Shown here piece by piece: positions 10,270 to 21,412 of a stretch of DNA of 64,000 nt. Each line of letters starts with the position of its first letter. The stretch's first letter is position 1. The notes below the pieces were generated by a model. That model did no database searches, had not been told where the DNA came from, and saw only the letters and a program-made list of their open reading frames with translations. The stretch spans positions 12,051,001 through 12,115,000 of the forward strand of contig CAMQGK010000565.1 of assembly GCA_947000775.1 (NCBI GenBank). Reading direction: 5' to 3'. A program made the position numbers and the translations under genes. Origin of the DNA: Pterois miles (taxonomy: Eukaryota; Chordata; Actinopteri; Perciformes; Scorpaenidae).

Positions 10270-10905
10270 TATTTGAAGGCACCAATAGACACAAAATTTT
10301 ATGTATTGATTTGTGAACATAGACACGAATTTCAATTTTTTTGTGATGGTGGGCATGAAATCAATTCATATGTAATACACGTAACTGAACCGGGAAGTAT
10401 AAATACTGGTGTTGTGACTATCACCCAGGTGTTCATGTCCCTCATGTCAATGTCAAATGTCAATTTATTTGTCACGTAACTTCCGTACTTAAGTTATGGC
10501 TCTTCTGGAGTTATTTTAAGTGAAACCGCAATCTTCTGCTAAAGCTAACTAAGTAGTTTTTGTCATGTGATTTCTGTACTTGAGTTTCGTCACTTATGGT
10601 GTTATTTAGACACAAACCGCGATCTTTTCCTAAAGCTAACTAAGTAGTTTTATTGTCTAAGCCTAACCAAGTTGATCTAAAAATCAATCTTCCTGAACTA
10701 CCTAAAGTAGTTTCATTAAAAAGAAAAATGGAGCAGAAATTGACACGTGTTGTTGGACATTCATTAGAAAAAGCATAAAAAAATATGTTGTTGAAAGTCA
10801 TGCTGAGCATCACAAAAAAGGGGATATTTGTGTCTATGAAAATAAATCGAATAAATTAAATTTCATGACTATTTTACGAACTACCGAAAGACTGTGTTGG
10901 CAAAA
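10270..10905. mobile_element. Family A element
   Basis: The left part ATTGATTTGTGAACATAGAC and the right part ATTTCATGACTATTTTACGA are the two inverted ends of the family. Between them lie modules with CTAACTAAGTAGTTTTTGTC and GTCACGTAACTTCCGTAC. Confidence 0.6.
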
Positions 10906-11062
10906 ACTTGAAAAGTTTAATGGTGGATGAAAGGAGTCTGTGTGTAAATGCAGCTGACACAATGTGAGGTTGTATTTATTTTTAAATGTGTAACAATTTC
11001 AAACAAAAAATACGGACTTGGTTTGCAAAGGCCTTAACCCACCATCCCATAGAATATGAATG

Positions 11063-11275
11063 CTGCATTTGAACCCCATTATTCAGTCATAATCCGTAAC
11101 CGTTTATCCCATTGATGGATGCTGAATGATCCCAGCTGACACTGGCTAAAGGCGGGTTCACCCTGGACAGGCTGCCGGACTATCACAGGGCTGACACATA
11201 GAGACAGACAACCATCCACTCTCACATTCACACCTACAGACAGTCATTAATTAACCTGCATGTCTTTGCATTAGA
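11063..11275. repeat. Common fish interspersed repeat fragment
   Basis: Contains ATCCGTAACCGTTTATCCC, ATCCCAGCTGACACTGGCTA and TTCACCCTGGACAGGCTGCC followed by ACTCTCACATTCACACCTAC. I recognise this order from a widespread fish repeat, but cannot give its class from sequence alone. Confidence 0.55.
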
Positions 11276-12059
11276 ACCTTTTAAATTACATCAGTGATGC
11301 CTGACATTCAAACAGGAATGCAGAAAAATGCCATCAAGCACCCTGAACGTAATCTCTGTAAACACATGTATGCATACTATATGCAGGCAACGGCACAAGA
11401 CTTTGTTATACCGGAAGCATTTTGGTTTCCGTTTGTTGTCCCAATAACGTTTGTGCAGGCTTTGGTTGGATGCAAATAAACCGTCCAGGTGGAGAGTAGA
11501 AGAGCTGGAGTGCATTGGTCAGAATGTCATTTGGGAATCCACCAGCTATCATCTGATGATAATTTAATTTGATGATAATTAACTCTTTATTGGATTAAAA
11601 TTAGCTTGCAAACTGGCTACTTGTGAAACAATCTGGTCATAGACGTGGTCTCTCAACTCCAGTCTTGCATCTTTAGTTGCTAATCAGATCGTAAACAATG
11701 AAAAGCACATGGAAGAAGTCTTTGTTGGGATATCTACATCTACACTAGAACCCCAGAAATATAGCCCCTTGATCAAAGATTCCTGAATAAAGACCATCAG
11801 AGCGCCCCAAGAATACCACTCAAATAAACTTGGACCTCCTTGAAGGACCGTTAACAACCATCATGAGCCTTGAACCGCCACCCAGCAGCTCACACCTACA
11901 ACCCACCAGTACGGCTGCCTAGAAGACCTTCAAAAAATCACATCCAGAACCCTTGAATTATTTCTAGAGAGGCCCCAGAAGCTGCCCTGCCAGATCCCTA
12001 GTACATCCTTGAAGGACCCCTGGGTGGCCCTCGGACCCCACTTTTAGAGCCCAGAGGTG

Positions 12060-12300
12060 GTGAAACCTAAGGTCCTGTGGCCTGTTCGCGCTGCGCCTCG
12101 CCTCACTCCGCTGTCACTCTGAGCAGCCCACGGGGCTCAGGATTTATTTTTGGACCGCCATGGCGTCTGTTCCTTCCATTTGTAGGAAGGGGGGTCGAGT
12201 TGGGCTCAACATGAACCTGCCGCTCTGACACTCTGGGCTGGGACAAGCAGGCAGCAGCCGGCCGGCCGCCCCCCGAGCAGCAGTCGCACAGGTAAACACG
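12060..12300 (+). promoter_or_regulatory. GC-rich segment, possible 5' non-coding exon of the prr33-like gene
   Basis: GC- and CpG-rich sequence on the plus strand ends in GCACAG/GTAAAC, a good donor at about 12293. A short frame starting GCCATGGCGTC at about 12159 ends in TGA within the segment, so it would be only an upstream frame. Splicing to the acceptor at 21397 is possible but not shown. Confidence 0.25.
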
Positions 12301-13340
12301 CCGTAATTACACCTTTTGTTGTCCAGATAGAGGGCAGGGACGCTGTTAGCTCGGCAGCCAGAGAGGTGACGTGTTTGGAGGGCTCGGGGTGTTTTTGCAC
12401 CAGCAGGGCTGAGCTAAGTGTTAGCCTCGCACTCTTTCTACTCCCCGTGGCTTCACAACACACTCTGCCCTGCCATTTATCTGCAATGAGGCACGACTGA
12501 ATGAACAGTACATTTTAGCTTTGTAATCTGACAGCTGTGTAATTATAAGGAATAAAGCTTGATATTCTGCGTTGAATCAATGTTCTCTCCTGTTCCGTCA
12601 AGGGGAACCTGTCCTGGAGCGCTTTGAACCCCGCCAACAAGTTTTTACCTGGTATGTTCCTTCTTTTTCCGTCTAAAATGTTTGCTGTGTTTGTGTGAAG
12701 CCTCATAACTTCACTCGTTTTTGGGCTGGATTCATTTACTTAAGGAGGCCTTTGTGGACCAACTTGGTTTTTTATTACACGGCTATTATTACCCTTTCCT
12801 CTTTTGAACCTGCATCCTGAAGGCGCTCCAAATACCGAACCTACCAGAGCCTTAAAAGGAGGAGTGGGCTCTCATGTGTCAGACAGGCAGCAGGTTCATG
12901 GAGGGAGGTGGGGGGGCGGCTTAAAAACACAACTAGCTCTGGCCTACATTTCACCGAGGTGACACACATAATAAACTGAGGATATTAAACAGTTGTTTTT
13001 GCACTGGTCAGTTATTATCAGAAACTTATCTTACTCTTGATGTTACGTGATGTTTGTACAGTACATATTTCTGACGCCCTATCCAGCGTCAACGCCATAA
13101 CGTCACATACTCTGCATTCACTTTCACCCTTCAGCAGATATATATACACGCATATCTATATGAGTGTATTTATGTGGGCAGAGATGTGAAAGGATCCTGA
13201 CAAAGCTGAACTCCAGCCGTGAAAATAAAACTGTAACCTCACAGAGAGTCTCAGAGTCTCTGATATCTAATATCGACATTCAATATAGATCAGATATTAC
13301 CTCTTTAAAACAATTAGCACAACACAACCATTAGTAGTAT
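12300..13340. other. Intergenic, no gene seen
   Basis: Nothing recognisable apart from a G-rich stretch near 12900 and an ATATATACAC run near 13140. Confidence 0.5.
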
Positions 13341-13349
13341 CTAAAGTTT

Positions 13350-14045
13350 AGGGTTGCTAAATTGATTTATTAAGTTGATTAAATATTTAATCATGATTAA
13401 TCTCATGATTGTCTGTAGTTAGTTGACACATTAATCACACAAATTTTATCTGTTCAAAATTAAACTTAAAGGGAGATTTATCAAGTAGTTAATCCTCTTA
13501 TCAACATGGAAGTGGACAGATGCGTTGCTTTATGTAAACACATGTACATATTTATTACTGTAAATCAATAACAACACTAATCAATACCAGATATTGTCCA
13601 GAAACCCTCCCAGGTTCTGACTTTAGCATCAACAATCTGCTCCAATCAGAACATGACAAACTGCAGCCCAACAGGCAACAACAGCTGTCAGTGTGTCAGA
13701 GTGCTGACTTGACTAGGACTTGATCCAGACTGACTGGGACTATCAGAAAGTGGGCATGTCTGTAAAGGGGAGACTGGTGGGGACCCAGAGAACCCATTTA
13801 CATCCACACATCTGGAGGTCAGAGGTCAACGGACCCCTTTGAAGATGGACAGGACAGTTTTTCTGCAGCGTGTGGAGCATTGTGTAGCCTCCGACCCGAG
13901 ACCAGTATCTTTACTCCAGCTTTAAAACTGAGCCCACTGCAACCTAAAAACTGCAAGTTGTGTTAATGCCTTAAATGAGTTAATGGCGATAAAATGAATT
14001 TGCATTAACGTGTTATTATTGCATTAACTCTGACAGCTCTGCTAA
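13350..14045 (+). mobile_element. Family B element, near-complete reference copy
   Basis: Starts with AT-rich TTAATCATGATTAATC sequence and ends ..GCATTAACTCTGACAGCTCT. The canonical end of the family, seen at 20.5 and 59.5 kb, is AGGGCTGTCA, so the two ends are inverted repeats. Internal landmarks: GAAACCCTCCCAGGTTCTGA, GGCAACAACAGCTGTCAGTG and AAAGTGGGCATGTCTGTAAA. No coding capacity. The interior matches 59765-60125 almost base for base, suggesting recent activity or recent duplication. Confidence 0.7.
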
Positions 14046-14318
14046 CGTTTAAAAGACCGAAAACCTTTACACCCCATGAGGGTTTTTTATGTGATGAATT
14101 CAGATGTCAATATTTATGCTAATGCAGAAGCATGCTAATATTTTTTCAAACTGTTGATTTTGTCTTGAGTCCTTTCACACACAGAACATGAATATTACAT
14201 GAAACAAGGTCAATATTTCTGAGCTTTTGTACCACAAATGATCAACCAACCACGTTGTGCCGAACCTACATTTATAAAACAACATGGAGGCTCCGTAGTC
14301 TGAACCAAGATAGCAAAC

Positions 14319-14320
<2 letters not shown>

Positions 14321-14350
<30 letters not shown>
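14321..14350. repeat. (ATT)n microsatellite
   Basis: Ten perfect units. Confidence 0.9.
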
Positions 14351-14352
<2 letters not shown>

Positions 14353-15760
14353 TCCTTTCAACCTTGACAAAGGCAGCACAGACCACATCCTTTCTTTATG
14401 TTCTTAGCTTTCACAATAAAAGCCCTACAAATATCATATTTGCAGGCAAGTATTGTGCGTTGTAGTGTTGTTTATTCGTCCCACTTATGGTGTGTTAAGG
14501 CCTTAAGGATGGAGATATACCACCAAATACTAGCCAGATTGCCATGAAATTAATTTATCATATATTTATTAATCTATACAGATTTTGTGTTTTGTGTCCT
14601 AGTGCCACCATCAGGACAAATGTTTCACTTGTATGCAAGAAATTCAAAGTCTAGATTTGGAAGTTCATGCTCCCTAGAGGATGAATCCCAGCGGTTTTGT
14701 TGATCCTCTCCTTCCTCTATCATCAGGACTCATTGGCAGATTGCATTGAAACTTTCTATTCATATTCCAGTTCCCCAGAGGATGAACCATTTTGATTTTA
14801 ACGAACCTGTGACTTTTTTTCTCAAACCGCCTTCAGCACAAACTTTACATTTTTAGCTCCACTACTGGTAAGGCTCTAGAAACATTAAAGTATGTTGTTT
14901 CTTCTGTGCCGACTTTTAGTTGAGTTATATCAGCCCATTCACATACAAAGCCTTAGAAATGTGCAAGGTGTTTAGTGCGCAATAAGTACGCATTTCTTGA
15001 TTTCCACATCTTTTGTACACCGTGTATCCTGTAGTGACTGCAACGTAAACGCATCTGCGAATAAATACGAGGGTAAGAGTTAATGACGTATAAAAAGAAA
15101 GACAGACCATTTATGGTGGGCGGGACTTAACCAGGACACTGGTGTTTTGATTTGTAAGTTACGTTAGTGACGTTTGTCTTTAACGATTGTGTTTTTTGTT
15201 GACATTTGTGAGGTTTTTTTTTGTTGTTGTAGCCGTACGTGGTTTACTTAGTTTATTAAAGTTAAGCCCAACCATGATGTTTTCCCTTACCCTAACCATA
15301 AGTGCTTTCTTGCCTAAACCTAACAGCAGACAACAAATGACACATGAAATGTGGCGTACAAAGGACACGCGAAAATGAAAATTCATAGTCATGACATGTG
15401 GAATGTCCGTGTAATGTATTTGTATTTGTACACCTTCCCATGAGACATGGTTGGTTATAAAAAAATTAAAAAAAAACTATATGTCCTAATACAACAGTTC
15501 GTATGATATCTTACAATAAGTTACTGCTCATTTTTAGTGCGTTTTTGAACTAACTAAAAGATGGTGGTCTGGGTTACAATAACTCTGGTAGTGATGTTAT
15601 TTAAGCGCTGACGTCTGGTTGGTCCGGGTTAAAGTCAGGTTTGTTTGACCCACCGATCCAGCCGACCTCTTCCCTACGATGTGACTGTCACTCTCTATAC
15701 TTCCTGGTTCACAGTTACGTGGATTACATAACAACCGACATCACGGGATGTATACGAACA
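14351..15760. other. Intergenic, repeat-like, no gene seen
   Basis: Contains phrases such as GTGCCACCATCAGGACAAAT and CCTAGAGGATGAATCCCAGC that look like an old interspersed repeat (about 14440-14900), and family A/C-like modules from about 15240. Confidence 0.4.
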
Positions 15761-15761
15761 A

Positions 15762-16192
15762 CATGGTAGTTTGTGAAATAGTCATGAAATTGACATTTAT
15801 TTCATTTGTGTTCATAGACATGAGTTTCTCTTTTTTGACAACACAACACGACTTTGAACATCATGCGTTTTCCTACAAATGTCCAGCCAACATTCCGGTC
15901 TTTTCAAAATAAAAATACTTAGTGTAGGAATAGATTGACTTGGTTTGACTTAGGCAATAAAACTACTTAAATAACTTTGGGAAAAGATTGACGTTTCTGA
16001 AGTGCTGTAACTTAAGTACAGAAGTACGCCAACCTCCTCCCTACATGGCGTTTACATCTCTTTATAACCTCTGGTTGCGAGGCTCACATACAAATTGATT
16101 TTGTGCTGACCAAAACAAATAAAAAGTGAAATTTGTGTCTGTGTACACATATCAATACATTTCATGACTATTTTACGAGCTGCTGTGCGACT
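15762..16192. mobile_element. Family A element with clear terminal inverted repeats
   Basis: The left end GTGAAATAGTCATGAAATTG and the right end CATTTCATGACTATTTTACG form inverted repeats of about 60 bp, continuing into TTCATAGACATGAG and its partner TTTGTGTCTGTGTACACA. This is the clearest copy for defining the family ends. Confidence 0.7.
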
Positions 16193-16804
16193 AGTTACAA
16201 TCCGTAGGCATAGCTACGAACAGTGTTTGGGAAAAGACTGTCCTGTTGCGTGGTTTGTCTCCGATGCCCTGACTCCGTACGCTCCGTATCACAGCACTCT
16301 GATTTATTCTTTTTGGGAAAGTGATGCAGCCTGTAAAAAGCCAGGAGTCTTAAAAAAGCGAAGCAGGTGATTGGCCGGTTTCCCCTCTGCCTTCAAACTA
16401 AAATTAGGCCTCCAGCATCGGCTGTGAGGCGGTAACATCATCCAGGAAGAGTTCAGCTCGACTCTCCTGCTGGTTTTCCAGCTTGCAGCATTGATCTTTT
16501 ATAAACAGCATGAACACGATGAATCCTGAGTGGAGTCTATTAGACACGTTTTGTAATGCATGAAAACCTGTTAAAGCCAAATTACAGATTTGAAGGATTA
16601 CCGGCTTCTTTGAAGGCCAAGGAAAAATCAAAAAAATTACTTTTTTAGATTTACATTTTTCTAGATTTATCTATTCAGTGCTTTCACAATATTTTATTTC
16701 ATTTGCTTAATTTTAAAAGTTTTATTTAAATCTTATATTTTTGATCTGATCTGTTTCTCTGATCTGCCATCCCAGTCACACAGCAGTTATAGTCATAGTA
16801 ATAG

Positions 16805-17680
16805 TCAGCAGTAATAGTCACAATATTTTATTTATTGATTCATGCACATAGACACAAATTTCATTTTTTTGGGCCATCAGCACAAAATCAGTTCTCATGT
16901 AATCCACATAATTGTGAAATGGGACGTATAAAGAGCAGTGAACACCACATAGGGAGTAGTTGGGGATTGATAGGTGGGTCAAAAAACAGCAGACTTTCAC
17001 CAGGAGACCAGAAGTCAACACTGATTTATTTTCATGAACTTCATGTGAACCCAAACCACCATCTTTTCCTAAACCTAACCGAGTAGGTTTTGTCACGTAA
17101 CTTCCGAACTTAAGTTATGGCACTTCTGATATTATTCTAACCTAAACCACCATCTTTTCCTAAACCTAACCGAGTAGTTTTTGCCACGTAACTTCCGAAC
17201 TTAAGTTATGGCACTTCTGATATTATTCTAACCTAAACCACCATCTTTTCCTAAACCTAATTGAGTAGTTTTTGTCACATAACTTCCGAACTTAAGTTAT
17301 GGCACTTCTGATATTATTCTAACCTAAACCACCATCTTTTCCTAAACCTAATTGAGTAGTTTTTGCCAGGTAACTTTCGTAGTTAGGTTACAGCACTTCT
17401 GGTGTAATTTGAACCCAAACTACCATCTTCTCGTAAAGCTAACTAAGTACTTTTTGTCACGTAACATCCATACTAACGTTACGTCACTTTAGGTGTTATT
17501 TTAATCTAAACCATGACCTTTTCATAAACCTCACTAAGTTCTTTTGTTGCTAACCAAGTCGATCTATTCCTAAACCTAACTAAGTAATTTTATTCTGAAA
17601 AAATTGGAGCAAAAATTGACAAGTACACCATGTGTTACTGGACATTTGTAAGTAAAACAATAAATGAAAACCAAAATAGG
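16805..17680. mobile_element. Family A element with an internal 91-bp tandem array
   Basis: The left end (ATTGATTCATGCACATAGAC) is present; no matching right end is seen. Inside, four tandem copies with an exact 91-bp spacing (CCTAAACCTAACC motifs at 17068, 17159, 17250, 17341) carry CGTAACTTCCGAACTTAAGT. Confidence 0.7.
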
Positions 17681-18393
17681 ATAAATCAGAGGACAACGCA
17701 GCATTAGAAAATTATTTAATTTATTTAAGAAAAGGGGTTATAAACACATACAATCGGAAAGCTCAGTACATGATATTAAAAGTAAGAAATGTCTGCAGTA
17801 GTACAGAGACAGAACTGATAGAAACACACACAGGAAATAGAGTTTGATTGTATACATCAGGTGATAAAGGTTATTGAGATGTAACAGATACTAAATCAAT
17901 GCCTCTGTTTTGGGTACATGGCTGCACAAGGTGAGCGAAGACATAATAAACTCAGTTTTTGATACTGTCAGTGTTATTTTATATCATCAGCTTTAAGTCA
18001 GATTGTTCTTCAGCCAATCTTTAAGTGCAGATAACAGTGTGATCCGTCAACTCCACATAACTGGACAATGTCAACTATCCAAAAGACTTTGAGGTTTTCC
18101 TCCACACCATCATATGAGAATCAACCAGACGTTAGGAGCGCGTCACCTAAACACTGCAGTGGGGAATAATACAGAAGCATTGAAGCTCACGGTCAGATAT
18201 ATACATTACAATAGAAACTGAATGTCAGAAATAAAAACAAGGAGGACACGGAACAAATAAAGACATGTGACGATCACATCTTTTGCACTTGAGCTGTTGG
18301 TTTGTCGTTGTCCAACTGAGGAGTCAGAAAAAGGTGATTTATTGGATATAAATGAAGTATTGAGTCTGATAGACGTGAAGAGATGACATGTCC
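17680..18393 (-). other. Unique sequence, possibly the 3' UTR of a candidate terminal exon
   Basis: Low in repeats. On the minus strand an AATAAA lies at 18343-18338, about 50 nt past the candidate stop at 18396-18394. Otherwise unannotated. Confidence 0.25.
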
Positions 18394-18416
18394 TCAGTAA
18401 TCATCATGATATAAAT
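18394..18416 (-). CDS. Candidate terminal exon coding ..LYHDDY-stop
   Basis: On the minus strand a strong acceptor (GTGTTTGTGTCTTTTGCAG) is followed by AT TTA TAT CAT GAT GAT TAC TGA, then a short tail with AATAAA. This has the look of a last exon, but no partner exons are seen upstream on this strand, so it may be chance or the remnant of a lost gene. Confidence 0.2.
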
Positions 18417-18522
18417 CTGCAAAAGACACAAACACAAAACGTTAAATATGCGGATATTATAAAGTGGTCCAAATGTCACTTTAGTTACTTTCATTCAGTT
18501 TGGAAAGTTTTAGGTTTTAACT

Positions 18523-18915
18523 AGGACTGTCAGTTGATTAAAATATTTAAACATGATGAAATGCATGATTGTACATAGTTAATCGCAATTAATTGCAAAT
18601 TAATAACATTTTTTATCTGTAGAAAATCAACTGAAAGTGTCAAATATTTAATACTCTCATCAACACAGGAGGTGACAAATATGCTGCTTTAGGCAAATGC
18701 CAGTGTTTCCTCGACAAAATTTAGCACAGGTTTGGGTCATTAACCTCCTTCACTACCAGCTAGTCTGACCTGGTTGGTACCGATGGATCCATCAGGTTCT
18801 CTAGTTTCAGATGAGACCAGGTGTAGTGTAGGAGTAGTAGTAGTAGTAGTAGTAGTAGTCTGACCTGGTTGGTACTGATGGATCCATCAGGTTCTCTAGT
18901 TTCAGATGAAACCAG

Positions 18916-18956
<41 letters not shown>

Positions 18957-19118
18957 CTGACCTGGTTGGTACCGATGGATCCATCAGGTTCTCTAGTTTC
19001 AGATGAGACCAGGATGTAGTAGTAGTAGTAGTAGTAGTAGTAGTAATAATAGTAGTAGTCTGACCTGGTTGGTACTGATGGATCCATCAGGTTCTCTAGT
19101 TTCAGATGAGACCAGGAT

Positions 19119-19153
<35 letters not shown>

Positions 19154-19212
19154 CTGACCTGGTTGGTACTGATGGATCCATCAGGTTCTCTAGTTTCAGA
19201 TGAGACCAGGAT

Positions 19213-19244
<32 letters not shown>

Positions 19245-19303
19245 CTGACCTGGTTGGTACCGATGGATCCATCAGGTTCTCTAGTTTCAGATGAGACCAG
19301 GAT

Positions 19304-19338
<35 letters not shown>

Positions 19339-19397
19339 CTGACCTGGTTGGTACTGATGGATCCATCAGGTTCTCTAGTTTCAGATGAGACCAGGAT

Positions 19398-19438
<41 letters not shown>

Positions 19439-19568
19439 CTGACCTGGTTGGTACTGATGGATCCATCAGGTTCTCTAGTTTCAGAGAAGACCAGTATGTA
19501 GTAGTAGTAGTAGTAGTAGTAGTCTGACCTGGTTGGTACTGATGGATCCATCAGGTTCTCTAGTTTCA

Positions 19569-19600
<32 letters not shown>
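18523..19600 (+). mobile_element. Family B element disrupted by a composite minisatellite
   Basis: The left end GGACTGTCAGTTGATTAAAA and the following AT-rich block match family B. The element then runs into the tandem array at 18760-19580, and the expected right half is missing. Confidence 0.65.
18760..19580 (+). repeat. Composite minisatellite array 1: 9 units of ~60 bp core plus (TAG)n
   Basis: Each unit has a nearly invariant core running TCTGACCTGGTTGGTAC, then GATGGATCCATCAGG, then TCTAGTTTCAGATGAGACCA, followed by a (TAG)n run of variable length. GGATCC occurs once per unit, at about 18785, 18880, 18976, 19079, 19172, 19266, 19358, 19468 and 19549. The same unit, reverse-complemented, forms the array at 40.67-41.99 kb. 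Confidence 0.95.
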
Positions 19601-19606
<6 letters not shown>

Positions 19607-19950
19607 TTTTTGTGTATTATATATTCATCTTTTTCTTTTTTAAAAGAAAGTAGTAGTAGAGAAGTATATAAAGATGAGACCAGGATGTAGTTGTAGTAGT
19701 AGTAGTAGTAGTAGATGTAGTAGTAGTCAGATGAAGTATCACACGTTTTTGTGCTAACTTTAGCCCTAGTTTTAACACCTTTTTTAGTTTGAAGAAACAA
19801 CTGATATTTGAGGCCCAAGGTCCGGTGAAATTGAGTATTGACATATCTCCTGTTGTAACAGGATATTGGCCCCAATAGTTTGTTCTTTACTGTTCAGGAT
19901 GAAATCACTGCTAAAGAGCCACAGTTATCTTGGAGGTTAAAGCAATCACC
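19580..19950. other. Array tail and short unique stretch
   Basis: More (TAG)n at 19568-19605 and 19694-19730, with a half unit (AGATGAGACCAGGATG) between them. No gene seen. Confidence 0.5.
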
Positions 19951-20292
19951 ATTGGGGGGAGTAGCTAGTCGTAAGGATTTGGGTTAGGATGGGGAGACCA
20001 GTTTCAAATCCCCCATGGACCAAAACCAACTGGTTGCTGGAGAGGTGCCAGTTTACCTCTTGGGCACGGCCGAGGTGCCCCTGAAAACAGAAAAGCCCCA
20101 ACTGCTCTGGGCGCTTGTCAGGAGCAGCCCCCTCACTACATCTGTCCATTGACTGTATATGTACAATGTACTGTGTACTGTGAACAACAGAGTGTAAAAC
20201 TGAATTTCCCCACTGTGGGAATAATAAAGGAATATCTTTCTTTTTTTTTTTTTTTAAAAAAAATTAAAAAAAAAAAAAAACAAAAAAAAAAA
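19951..20292 (+). mobile_element. tRNA-type SINE with poly-T/A tail
   Basis: A B-box-like GTTTCAAATCC at 20001 and an A-box-like GTAGCTAGTCG about 40 bp earlier suggest a tRNA-derived head. The body is followed by GAATTTCCCCACTGTGGGA, AATAATAAAGGAATATC and an A/T-rich tail. The same 3' end occurs reversed at 30571-30630, which fits a LINE-derived tail. The subfamily is not named here. Confidence 0.6.
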
Positions 20293-20493
20293 GAAACCCC
20301 CCTCTAAAAGACTGGTTTGGTTTTGCGCAACAGGAAAAGCTCACAAAGACATTTTAAAACCTTTTGAAACTTGAAGCTTTAAAACTGAATTTAAAAAAGA
20401 AATTGGGGAAACAAAACACTCTTATAGAGCAACAAGCAGATTCACTGGTACTGTATTTAAACATACAAACAATACAAATATAAATAATGTAAA

Positions 20494-20870
20494 TTAGGGC
20501 TGTCAAAGTTAACATGATAACGCGTTAATGCATTTGTTTTAATGCCACTAATTTCTTTAACAAATTAACGCAACTTGGGATTTTTAGGTTGTAGCAGCTC
20601 AGTTTTAAAGCTGGAGGGAAAATACTGGTCTCATATCAAACTAGAAAACCTGATGAATCGATCCATCGGTACCAAGCAGGTCAGACTAGCTTGTCATTAA
20701 GGAGGAGAAATAATGCTAAATGTTGGTGAGAAAAAAACTGTCATGTCCATTTTCAAAGGGACCCCTTGACCTCTGACCTCCAGATGTGTGGATGTAAATG
20801 GGTTCTCTGGGTCCCCACCAGTCCCCCCTTTACAGACATGCCCACTTTCTGATAATGATATGATATAGTA
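20494..20870 (-). mobile_element. Family B element, 3' half, reverse orientation, single core unit
   Basis: Starts AGGGCTGTCAAAGTTAACAT and contains one unexpanded core (AGAAAACCTGATGAATCG.. GTCAGACTAGCTTG) and the block ending CAGACATGCCCACTTTCTGA. Confidence 0.7.
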
Positions 20871-20929
20871 CACATGTATAAATCTTAGCAACTGAAGTAC
20901 AGGTCCAGAGTTTTAGTCTCAGTTAGTCA

Positions 20930-21290
20930 GAGAATTAGTCCTGAACATGCATACTTTATCAACGTATCATACAATGGTTTGTATGAAATCTTACCAGAAG
21001 TTATTCCTCATTTTTACACTTTTTTTCCCATGAATGTCCAGCAATACATGATGATACAATACATGAATTAAAATAATTACAGAAGTGGTGTTACTTAAGT
21101 ACTGCCGTCATGTCAAATAAATCAACACTGACTTTTTGCACAAACAGCAATTCCTGTGTTATTTAACCCATCCATCCACCCTGACCTCCTCTCTATGCAG
21201 TGTTTGTTGCTCTTTATACTTCCTGGTTTATGAGGATTACATATGAATTGATTTCGTGGGATACATATATGAATTACCGTGCATTACTTA
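20930..21290. repeat. Family A-related repeat upstream of the prr33-like exon
   Basis: Shares GCTCTTTATACTTCCTGGTT and ATGAGGATTACATATGAATT with 15.7 and 63.5 kb. Confidence 0.45.
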
Positions 21291-21412
21291 TAGTAGGTAC
21301 AGCTGCAGATGTTGTATGAAAACAGTCTGACTTTATACAAGTTTTGGTCGTTATGAATCTTTCTTTTCTGACAGTTTTTGCTTTTTTTTCTCCACAGAGT
21401 GCTGAAGCGCTC

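Noticed and set aside
18760..19875. Tyr- and Leu-rich open frames on the minus strand
   Set aside because: Produced by the (TAG/CTA)n composite array; the same peptide appears again in array 2 for the same reason.
19951..20292. A functional tRNA gene
   Set aside because: Only A- and B-box-like words are present; there is no cloverleaf, and a LINE-type tail follows, so it is a SINE.
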